A stretch of 5,241 nt of DNA from Acidobacteriota bacterium (GTDB lineage: Bacteria; Acidobacteriota; Vicinamibacteria; Vicinamibacterales; CAVVIG01): the NCBI GenBank assembly GCA_003222555.1, contig QHWL01000211.1, positions 1-5,241 of the forward strand. The letters run 5' to 3'. Below are positions 1 through 4,756 of the stretch, in pieces (position 1 is the first letter of the stretch; the number at the start of each line of letters is the position of its first letter). The position numbers and the translations under genes are program-made. Under the pieces are notes generated by a model that made no database searches, was not told where the DNA came from, and saw only the letters and a program-made list of their open reading frames with translations.

Positions 1-1
1 T

Positions 2-967
2 TTTCTGATGGACCACGTCAAGGGCATTCCAGATATCGATCCCAAGAAGCATCGTCTGCTGCTGCACGGCATGGTGGACCGCCCTCTCGAGTTCACCATG
101 GACGAGCTGAAACGCCTGCCCTCGGTATCGCGGGTGTATTTCCTCGAATGCAACGCAAACAGTCGCCCACTGCGTGGTCCGAACGGCGAGTCTGTCCAGA
201 TGGTACACGGACGAACCAGCTGCAGTGAATGGACGGGGGTGTTGCTGTCGGTATTGCTCAAGGAGTGCGGCGTCCAAAGAGGGGCAACTTGGATAGTGGC
301 CGAAGGGGATGAATCCAACAAGTACACCATGAGCATCCCGTTGGGTAAGGCTATGGATGACACTCTGGTGGCCTACGCCCAGAATGGCGAACCCGTGCGT
401 CCCCAGCAAGGTTACCCGCTGCGACTCGTGGTCCCCGGCTGGGAAGCCATCCGCGCTGTGAAGTGGTTGACCCGCATCAATGTGGTGGATCGACCCTACA
501 TGGCATGGCACGAAAGCGGCAATAACGCCGACACGATCCCCAATGGCAAAGGGTTGTGGTTCCGATTCGAGCTGGGACCCAAAGCGGTCATTACTCGACC
601 TTCCGGCGGCCAACGTCTGCCCGGCCCCGGGTTCCACGAGATCACCGGTCTGGCTTGGACCGGTGGGGGCGCCGTGCGCAGGGTCGACGTATCCACTGAC
701 GGCGGCCGGACCTATAAGGAGGCTGAGCTCCAGCAGCCGGTGCTTCGGTACGCGCACACGCGGTTTCGCTTCCCGTGGAGGTGGAACGGCGAAGAGGCTG
801 TGCTGCAGGCGCGCTGCACGGATGAACGGGGCGAGGTTCAACCGACGATAGCCGAGGCGGCCAAGAACCTGGGCGTCACCACTGATTACTTCTATCAGGC
901 CGATCACTTCAATGGCATTCAGCCGTGGAAGGTCAACCGGGATGGGAGCGTTCAAAATGCGCTGTAA
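2..967 (+). CDS. soxC: SoxC-type sulfite dehydrogenase, molybdopterin subunit (5'-partial)
   Basis: Periplasmic Mo enzyme that oxidises sulfite or a protein-bound sulfane intermediate and passes electrons to a cytochrome c. The frame is open to the left edge and the first Met (base 8) falls inside the family's conserved region, so the N-terminus, including any Tat signal, is missing. Counting from that Met: PDIDPKKHRLLLHGMVDRPL (8-27) opens the oxidoreductase molybdopterin domain. FLECNAN carries Cys48, the expected Mo ligand. SCSEWTGV (71-78), the GYPLRLVVPGWE segment (135-146) with VKWL (151-154), and ITRPSGGQRLPGPGFHEITG (195-214) are SoxC hallmarks. The last ~120 residues are the Ig-like dimerisation domain, with VSTDGGRTYKEAEL and FRFPWRW. 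Family SoxC usually reads ECSGNS; here it is ECNANS. The stop overlaps the following cytochrome gene by 11 bp, indicating an operon. SoxC versus another sulfite oxidase family member is judged from motif resemblance only. Confidence 0.88.
   Translation, partial: FLMDHVKGIPDIDPKKHRLLLHGMVDRPLEFTMDELKRLPSVSRVYFLECNANSRPLRGPNGESVQMVHGRTSCSEWTGVLLSVLLKECGVQRGATWIVAEGDESNKYTMSIPLGKAMDDTLVAYAQNGEPVRPQQGYPLRLVVPGWEAIRAVKWLTRINVVDRPYMAWHESGNNADTIPNGKGLWFRFELGPKAVITRPSGGQRLPGPGFHEITGLAWTGGGAVRRVDVSTDGGRTYKEAELQQPVLRYAHTRFRFPWRWNGEEAVLQARCTDERGEVQPTIAEAAKNLGVTTDYFYQADHFNGIQPWKVNRDGSVQNAL
944..948 (+). promoter_or_regulatory. Ribosome binding site of the cytochrome c gene
   Basis: GGGAG lies 8 nt before ATG 957 and inside the end of the sulfite dehydrogenase gene. 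It supports 957 as the start over the in-frame upstream TTG at 912, and suggests translational coupling through the 11-bp overlap. Confidence 0.6.
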
Positions 968-1508
968 GCTTCTTACGGCGACGATCGCTCTCTCTGCGTG
1001 TGTCACGACACTGGCACAGGGGCCGACGTACCAGCTGGGAAGAACTCCAAGTCAAGAGGAAATCAAGGCCAGGGACACCGCTGTCTCGCCTGAAGGAAAA
1101 GAACTGCCGCCGGGGAGCGGAACCGCCGTAGAGGGCGCAAAGGTGTATGTGCAGAAATGCGTGGGGTGTCACGGGCCAAACGCCACGGGAAACACGCTGC
1201 ATCTTGGGCTCGTGCCGCTCGGTAATGCCAAACCGGTGAAGCTCCCTTTTAGCCTCGTCCCGTACGCCACAACGGTTTGGGACTTCATCAACCGCGCCAT
1301 GCCCCAAACCAGGCCGGGATCGCTCACTCCGGACGAAGTCTACGCTGTGACCGCCTATGTGCTCTATCGAAACGAGGTCATCAAAGAAACCGACGTTCTC
1401 GATGCCAAGAGCCTCCCGAAAGTACGAATGCCGAATCGCGACAATTTCCTTCCCGCACAGCCGGAATGGGACCCCTCGGCGAAACGGCCGTTCGGATATT
1501 ACCCCTGA
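957..1508 (+). CDS. Monohaem cytochrome c, SoxD-like electron acceptor of the sulfite dehydrogenase
   Basis: Exported c-type cytochrome of 183 residues, the probable electron acceptor of the SoxC-type subunit encoded just upstream. Residues 1-21 form an export signal (MRCK then a hydrophobic run). LSAC at 12-15 fits a lipobox with Cys15, but signal peptidase I cleavage near TTLA-QG (18-22) is also possible. The haem site is CVGCH (68-72). The distal Met is probably Met115 in INRAMPQTRPGSLTPDEVYA, a stretch typical of SoxD and related sulfite dehydrogenase cytochromes (WDFINRAMP, DEVYAVTAYVLY). Only one CXXCH is present, whereas classical SoxD is dihaem and about twice as long, so this is a short form covering one cytochrome domain. 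The C-terminal tail (MPNRDNF onward) is also seen in this group. The ATG is chosen because the signal peptide begins there and a GGGAG precedes it. The gene ends 23 bp before the convergent amidohydrolase gene. Confidence 0.88.
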   Translation: MRCKLLTATIALSACVTTLAQGPTYQLGRTPSQEEIKARDTAVSPEGKELPPGSGTAVEGAKVYVQKCVGCHGPNATGNTLHLGLVPLGNAKPVKLPFSLVPYATTVWDFINRAMPQTRPGSLTPDEVYAVTAYVLYRNEVIKETDVLDAKSLPKVRMPNRDNFLPAQPEWDPSAKRPFGYYP

Positions 1509-1531
1509 TTTCTCATCCACTCGTTCAGGCG

Positions 1532-2497
1532 TCAGCGAACCTTCGTAAAGCCGTAGAGAGTCTCAGGGTTCTCGACAAGGATACGATGGCGAGTTCTTTC
1601 GTCGGTGGCCCACCGCCCCAGGAGATCGAAGAGCACCGCGTCGTCTGGTTTGGTGGTTTCGTTCGGATGAGGCCAATTGCTGCCCCATACCAGTCGCTCC
1701 GGCGCAGCCTTGACGTACGCCTGCGCAACCGCCGTCACATCGGCGTAGGTGGGTGGCCCATCTTTCGTATTGTCGTAGGTCACGGACAGTTTGACCCAGG
1801 TCCTGCCTTTGTCGATGACTCTACGAACGACGGCGTACGCCGGATGGCTCACGCCCGACGGCGACACGTGCGTCATGTGATCGAATACAAGTGCGGACGG
1901 GAGGCGATTCCACACCTGGTCCATTGTCGCGATCTGGTCGGCCGTCATGTTGATCTGCACGTGCCAACCGAGTGCGGCGACGCGCTTGGACAGGGCGTCG
2001 ATGTTGGCGATGGTTGCCGCCGAGATCGTCGCGTTCGTCATGGAGAAGCGGATGCCGCGAATTCCGCCGGCGTCGAGCACTTTCAACTCAGAGTCTGTGA
2101 TGGCGGGATCGATCACGGCAACGCCTCGTGCGTTGGGCCGAAGCTGCGCAATCGCGTCGAGCGTTACGCGGTTGTCAGTGGCGTAGGCCGAGGGCGTGAC
2201 GACGATATCCCGGCTGACGCCGAGACGCCGTTCCAGCAATCGGAACTCCTCGACACGGGCGTTCGGCTGGATGGACGTGGTCGCCTGCGGCGGCTGCGCA
2301 AAGCGAGCGGCATCATAGATGTGATGGTGGCAATCGCAAGCGTTCGCAGGTGCCTTCAGGGTCGGTGCGCCGGTACCAGCCGAATTCGGAACCACGACTT
2401 GAGCACGACCCTCTTTCGACAAAGAGGCGCCGCCCGCCACCCAGGCGACAAGTCCGCCCTTGAGAAAAGTCCGCCGACCAATCCCTGTGGCACGCAT
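1532..2497 (-). CDS. Tat-exported amidohydrolase (Amidohydro_2 family, LigI-like TIM barrel)
   Basis: 321-residue TIM-barrel hydrolase of the Amidohydro_2 family, closest by eye to 2-pyrone-4,6-dicarboxylate lactonase (LigI). Residues 1-33 are a twin-arginine signal (GRRTFLKGG at 7-15, then a hydrophobic stretch ending near GRAQ), so it acts in the periplasm. After a linker come DCHHHIYD (55-62, the HxH motif of strand 1), TPSAYATDN (101-109), GVAVIDPAI (125-133), GGIRGIRFSM (144-153), GWHVQINM (177-184), VFDHMTH (204-210) and WGSNWPHPN (271-279). LigI has WGTDWPHPN, in which the Asp is catalytic; here that position is Asn274, so it may be a divergent subfamily with a different substrate or activity. 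Start 2497 is preferred over an in-frame start at 2548 because the Tat signal begins here and GGAGG stands 6 nt upstream. Whether it hydrolyses a lactone, an amide or another ring is not readable. Confidence 0.87.
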   Translation of the reverse strand: MRATGIGRRTFLKGGLVAWVAGGASLSKEGRAQVVVPNSAGTGAPTLKAPANACDCHHHIYDAARFAQPPQATTSIQPNARVEEFRLLERRLGVSRDIVVTPSAYATDNRVTLDAIAQLRPNARGVAVIDPAITDSELKVLDAGGIRGIRFSMTNATISAATIANIDALSKRVAALGWHVQINMTADQIATMDQVWNRLPSALVFDHMTHVSPSGVSHPAYAVVRRVIDKGRTWVKLSVTYDNTKDGPPTYADVTAVAQAYVKAAPERLVWGSNWPHPNETTKPDDAVLFDLLGRWATDERTRHRILVENPETLYGFTKVR

Positions 2498-2503
2498 GCT
2501 GGT

Positions 2504-2508
2504 CCTCC
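2504..2508 (-). promoter_or_regulatory. Ribosome binding site of the amidohydrolase gene
   Basis: On the - strand GGAGG is followed by six bases and the ATG at 2497. This near-consensus Shine-Dalgarno decides the start and removes 17 residues of an upstream in-frame extension, leaving a well-formed Tat signal at the N-terminus. Confidence 0.75.
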
Positions 2509-2530
2509 AGTTCAGAAAAGGGACCTTCTG

Positions 2531-2544
2531 CGAGCGGCCGCTCG
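2531..2544. repeat. 14-bp perfect palindrome CGAGCGGCCGCTCG
   Basis: A perfect 14-bp palindrome between the lipoprotein stop and the amidohydrolase start, 33 bp before the amidohydrolase ATG. It could be a dimeric regulator's operator, or in RNA a 5-bp stem with a GGCC loop. No T-run follows on the - strand, so it does not look like an intrinsic terminator. No function can be assigned. Confidence 0.45.
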
Positions 2545-2553
2545 ACACTCACA

Positions 2554-2565
2554 ACCGCCTGCGGT
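2554..2565. repeat. Short inverted repeat ACCGC-CT-GCGGT
   Basis: Two 5-bp arms separated by 2 bp, lying 9 bp from the larger palindrome in the same 81-bp intergenic gap. Together they give the gap two dyads, which might be paired operator sites for the amidohydrolase gene. An arm this short in GC-rich DNA can arise by chance. Confidence 0.25.
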
Positions 2566-2578
2566 CTCCAGAACTCCT

Positions 2579-3253
2579 TCAGTCCCTCGCGAAGCAGTAG
2601 ATGCGCCCCGCGCCGCCGCGCGGAGCGGTGTTCGCGCAGTTCAGGTTCGAGTGCGCGGAGTTCCACGATGACAAGGCGCCGGAGGTGTCGCCATTGGGCC
2701 CCAGTCCGTCGGAGTGGCCGACCTGCCCCTGTGTCGTCGTCGAATCCGATGTCCAGTCGCCGCACGTCAGCCCGGCCAACAGCGTTCCATCCGCCCCCGA
2801 CCCGGTCATGATGTCGTGTTCCACAGGCGACGGCGATCCGGGCCATTGGCCGTTGATGGGTTGGCCCTTCTCATCGATGAACACCGTCGCGTCTCCTTTG
2901 CGCGCGTGGAGGTCGGTTAGATTGCTCGCAACCAAAGCGCCCTTCACGTTGAACCACGGGCCGTTGCCAATGCGACTGCGAGCATCGATCGGCCGGTTGC
3001 CGTTGTTGGCGTCCCGCTCTACGCTGAGGTAGGCTCGCCAGGTCTTGTTGCCGACGCCGGCCGCATTCGCCAGGTTCTGGCAGAGGCTGTCGGCGCCGCT
3101 CAGGCCGCCGAGGTTGCCCGTGGAGCTTCTGGAACTCGTGACAAAGAAGCTCATAGGGGGACCGCTTTGAGTCGGAGCTGTGCCACTGTTGCTATTGGCG
3201 CAGGCGGCCACACACACCGCCAAGAGCGCGAGCCCGACAATGTGAAGCATCAT
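2579..3253 (-). CDS. Lipoprotein with C-type-lectin-like (DUF1554/endostatin-like) domain
   Basis: 224-residue putative surface or periplasmic lipoprotein; substrate or ligand unknown. The hydrophobic N-terminus ends in a lipobox VAAC (15-18), predicting lipidation of Cys18, followed by a Ser/Gly/Thr/Pro-rich linker (to about 33). The rest is one compact domain: MSFFVTSSRSSTGNLGGLSG (34-53) with ADSLCQ (54-59), WRAYLS (72-77), GPWFNVKG (98-105), HDIMTGSGADG (146-156), GLTCGDWTSDS (161-171), VGHSDG (178-183), SSWNSAHSNLNC (195-206) and GGAGRIYCFA (213-222). This order resembles bacterial lectin-fold domains of the DUF1554 or endostatin-like type. Cys58, 164, 206 and 220 could form two disulfides. 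The signal's n-region has only His and no Lys or Arg, which is unusual. The second ATG (3250) is an equally good start, 8 nt from the GGAGG. It lies 81 bp before the amidohydrolase gene, with no evident functional link. Confidence 0.8.
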   Translation of the reverse strand: MMLHIVGLALLAVCVAACANSNSGTAPTQSGPPMSFFVTSSRSSTGNLGGLSGADSLCQNLANAAGVGNKTWRAYLSVERDANNGNRPIDARSRIGNGPWFNVKGALVASNLTDLHARKGDATVFIDEKGQPINGQWPGSPSPVEHDIMTGSGADGTLLAGLTCGDWTSDSTTTQGQVGHSDGLGPNGDTSGALSSWNSAHSNLNCANTAPRGGAGRIYCFARD

Positions 3254-3258
3254 GACAT

Positions 3259-3263
3259 CCTCC
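3259..3263 (-). promoter_or_regulatory. Ribosome binding site of the lipoprotein gene
   Basis: GGAGG stands 5 nt before the first and 8 nt before the second of two tandem ATG codons (3253 and 3250). It rules out the longer in-frame reading from TTG 3367, whose extra 38 residues would bury the signal peptide. Confidence 0.7.
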
Positions 3264-3267
3264 GTGC

Positions 3268-3369
3268 CTAACCCCACTTCTTCACCGCCGCGCTGATGGC
3301 CGGACCGGCTTTGCCGAGATCTTCTGGGAGCATGACCGGAATGAACTCCAAGTCTGCCTTCAGCCAATA
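3268..3369 (-). pseudogene. 3'-terminal remnant of an unidentified gene
   Basis: In the 123-bp gap between the creatininase stop and the lipoprotein start, one - strand frame reads as a plausible protein C-terminus: YWLKADLEFIPVML, then PEDLGKAGPAISAAVKKWG and TAG (3270-3268). Its 33 codons have about 70% G/C at the third position, and the peptide has an amphipathic Ala/Lys-rich end as in real C-termini. Upstream the frame stays open only to a TGA inside the creatininase gene; the sole usable start is TTG at 3405, which would give an unconvincing 45-residue protein. I therefore read it as the tail of a gene whose body was lost or replaced. The family is not recognised. A chance open frame is possible. 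Confidence 0.35.
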
Positions 3370-3376
3370 GTGACTG

Positions 3377-4207
3377 CTACTGTGCCGCTTTGGGCGCTGA
3401 GGCAATCAGGGAACGGATTTGCGCAACAGCGTTCCTGACCTGTATGTCGAAAAACAGCTTGCCGAATTCTGACGTGGCGGGTCGCGGGTCGCCGGTGACA
3501 CCATTATCGACACGCGGCTTCGTGCTGTCAGGCTGCTGTCCTGGTGGGACGGGAGAATCGCCCGCCACTAACTTGTCCCTGCGAACGTACGAATCGCCAC
3601 CGAGAAACATCAGCAGCGATGTGTCGTGTATGCCACCGTGGGTCGCCGGAGGCAAGCCGTGCTCCTTGACCCAACCATCGACGTCATCGTGGGTCTTGGC
3701 ATAGAGGTCACCGCAGAAGTAGACATGGCTCGCCTTCGCCGCGTACTTCTGATCTAACCGCTTGGCCAGGTCTTCTAACTCCCTTTGCCCGCCACCGTGA
3801 TCGCCCATCAGCACAATGCTCTTGAATCCATTCACGACCATGCTGTCCACGACGGCTTCGTTCACGGCGGAAAACACCGGGCCCGGCAGATTAACGCTTC
3901 CTGGCCACTTCGGATTGAGATGTCCTCCCGCGATGGAAAACGGGAGCACCGGCGCGACGAGAGCATTCCCGAGCTGCCGCGCAATCTCGACGCTCGCGCG
4001 GCGCGCGATCAGCGTGTGGCCGCCAAGGACAGCGTGCGGCCCTCGTTGCTCCGTTCCGCCGCTGTATATCAGCACGGTCGTCTTCCCGGTTTGCATGGCC
4101 GCAGCAATCTCTGGGTATGTCATCAATTCCATGTCAACTTGCTGCTGCGCGGTCGCCGGAGCGGTCAGGCCGACGGCCAGGATGGTCGCCAGAACTGTTC
4201 GTTTCAC
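3377..4207 (-). CDS. Secreted creatininase-family protein
   Basis: 276-residue member of the creatininase/MftE-like amidohydrolase family. These are metal-dependent enzymes that open cyclic amides or cleave peptides; the substrate here is unknown. Residues 1-20 are a Sec signal peptide (MKRTVLATIL, ending APATA before QQQ), placing it in the periplasm, unlike classical cytoplasmic creatininase. The metal-site motif is GGTEQRGPHAVLGGH (50-64). Classical creatininase has EQHGPH followed by Asp; here the second ligand position is Arg55 and the Asp position is His64. Further landmarks are LPFSIAGGHLNPKWPGSV (88-105), VLMGDHGGGQ (132-141, like the NGHGGN loop), ATHGGIHDTSLLM (188-200) and GVTGDPRPATSEFGK (236-250). 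The start codon is GTG, preceded by AGGTAGG at 5 nt. An attC-like palindrome lies 33 bp upstream, between this gene and ridA. Confidence 0.88.
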   Translation of the reverse strand: MKRTVLATILAVGLTAPATAQQQVDMELMTYPEIAAAMQTGKTTVLIYSGGTEQRGPHAVLGGHTLIARRASVEIARQLGNALVAPVLPFSIAGGHLNPKWPGSVNLPGPVFSAVNEAVVDSMVVNGFKSIVLMGDHGGGQRELEDLAKRLDQKYAAKASHVYFCGDLYAKTHDDVDGWVKEHGLPPATHGGIHDTSLLMFLGGDSYVRRDKLVAGDSPVPPGQQPDSTKPRVDNGVTGDPRPATSEFGKLFFDIQVRNAVAQIRSLIASAPKAAQ

Positions 4208-4212
4208 AGTTA

Positions 4213-4219
4213 CCTACCT
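4213..4219 (-). promoter_or_regulatory. Ribosome binding site of the creatininase-family gene
   Basis: AGGTAGG on the - strand, 5 nt before the GTG at 4207. It supports the GTG start, which also marks the exact beginning of a good signal peptide (MKRTVLA). Confidence 0.55.
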
Positions 4220-4240
4220 TTCCAGAATTTGTCCAGAACA

Positions 4241-4306
4241 GCCTAACGCCGCCGTGAACTGCGGCGCTTCAATTGGCCAGGCGACGTCAGCTTCAGCGCG
4301 TTGGAC
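4241..4306 (-). mobile_element. Putative integron attC recombination site
   Basis: 66-bp imperfect palindrome filling most of the ridA-creatininase gap. Read on the - strand it opens with GTCCAAC (4306-4300, fits RYYYAAC) and closes with GTTAGGC (4247-4241, fits GTTRRRY), the attC core heptamers. Outer arms: 4241-4249 against 4298-4306 pair at 8 of 9 positions, including one G-T wobble. An unequal unpaired spacer follows (4250-4254 against 4296-4297). Inner stem: TGAA 4255-4258 with 4292-4295, CTG 4259-4261 with 4288-4290, CG 4262-4263 with 4285-4286, CGC 4265-4267 with 4281-4283. Bases 4291 and 4287 protrude on one side only, like attC extrahelical bases, and a 13-nt loop closes the fold. 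Its orientation places it downstream of ridA (19 bp after the stop), as for a gene cassette. No integrase is in the window, and a single site may be a coincidental match. Confidence 0.6.
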
Positions 4307-4325
4307 CGCCCGCGCGCCTGGGAGT

Positions 4326-4727
4326 TCATTCAAGCACTGCTGTCGCTTCAATCTCGATCAAGAACCCCGGATCTGCAAGGGAGACGATGCCGATCCACGT
4401 CGTGGCCGGCTTGGCGGGACCGCTGAAGGACTCTCGAAGGGCCTTACCCACGGCTTCCGCCTTTTCAGGGCCGTAGTCTACGACGTAGATCCGTAGGCTG
4501 ACCACGTCCCTGATGGTGCCGCCGCTCGCCTCGACGACGGTCTCGACATTCCGAAACGCCGGCCTCGCTTGATCGGCCAGGTCGGTGCCGCCGACGAGCT
4601 GCTTGCTCGCATTCCATGCCGTCTGGCCCGAAAGGTACAACGTTCGTGTGCCGCTCGCCGCGACTGCTTGCGAGAACCCATGGTCTCGGCTTCGGAACAA
4701 CGATGGTGGATTGATGTATTCCGTAAT
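4326..4727 (-). CDS. RidA/YjgF/YER057c/UK114 family protein without the canonical Arg
   Basis: Small trimeric-fold protein of the RidA superfamily, whose best-known members hydrolyse reactive enamine/imine intermediates in the cytoplasm. Numbered from 4727 (133 residues): INPPSLF (5-11), HGFSQAV (16-22), LYLSGQTAWN (30-39), QARPAFRNVETVVEASGG (54-71), DVVSLRIYVVDY (74-85) and PATTWIGIVSLADPGFLIEIEATAV (107-131). E. coli RidA has PARS with the catalytic Arg105; here it is PATT, which points to one of the Rid subfamilies lacking that Arg, so imine deaminase activity should not be assumed. The Glu of EIEA is kept. No ATG, GTG or TTG exists in frame before the conserved INPP segment. The first conventional start is TTG 4700, which would remove INPP, so I begin at ATT 4727 (reading ITEYINPP). 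The gene follows the lipocalin-like gene after 29 bp, and an attC-like site follows it. Confidence 0.85.
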   Translation of the reverse strand: MTEYINPPSLFRSRDHGFSQAVAASGTRTLYLSGQTAWNASKQLVGGTDLADQARPAFRNVETVVEASGGTIRDVVSLRIYVVDYGPEKAEAVGKALRESFSGPAKPATTWIGIVSLADPGFLIEIEATAVLE

Positions 4728-4756
4728 AAGCCGTCCAAACCGCAGACCTTCACAGA

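Noticed and set aside
933..1520. 195-codon - strand open frame antisense to the cytochrome gene
   Set aside because: Low-complexity Arg-rich product without motifs; the opposite strand encodes an unmistakable CVGCH cytochrome.
1509..1531. Terminator between the convergent cytochrome and amidohydrolase genes
   Set aside because: The 23-bp gap has no inverted repeat or T-run.
1277..2671. Very long + strand open frame (464 codons) antisense to the amidohydrolase gene
   Set aside because: The translation is rich in Arg, His and Gly with no recognisable motif, starts inside the cytochrome gene, and lies opposite a gene with a Tat signal and family motifs. It is the usual antisense shadow in GC-rich DNA.
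3266..3376. A full attC site in the creatininase-lipoprotein gap
   Set aside because: GTTAGGC is present at one end, but no matching RYYYAAC heptamer and no complementary arms were found within about 110 bp.
4247..4266. CGCCGC/GCGGCG hairpin considered as an intrinsic terminator after ridA
   Set aside because: A 6-bp stem with an 8-nt loop is possible, but no T-tract follows on the - strand. The larger attC-like fold explains more of the sequence.
3816..4496. 226-codon + strand open frame across the creatininase start, the attC-like gap and the ridA end
   Set aside because: It crosses two genes read from the other strand and the palindrome, and its product has no recognisable domain.
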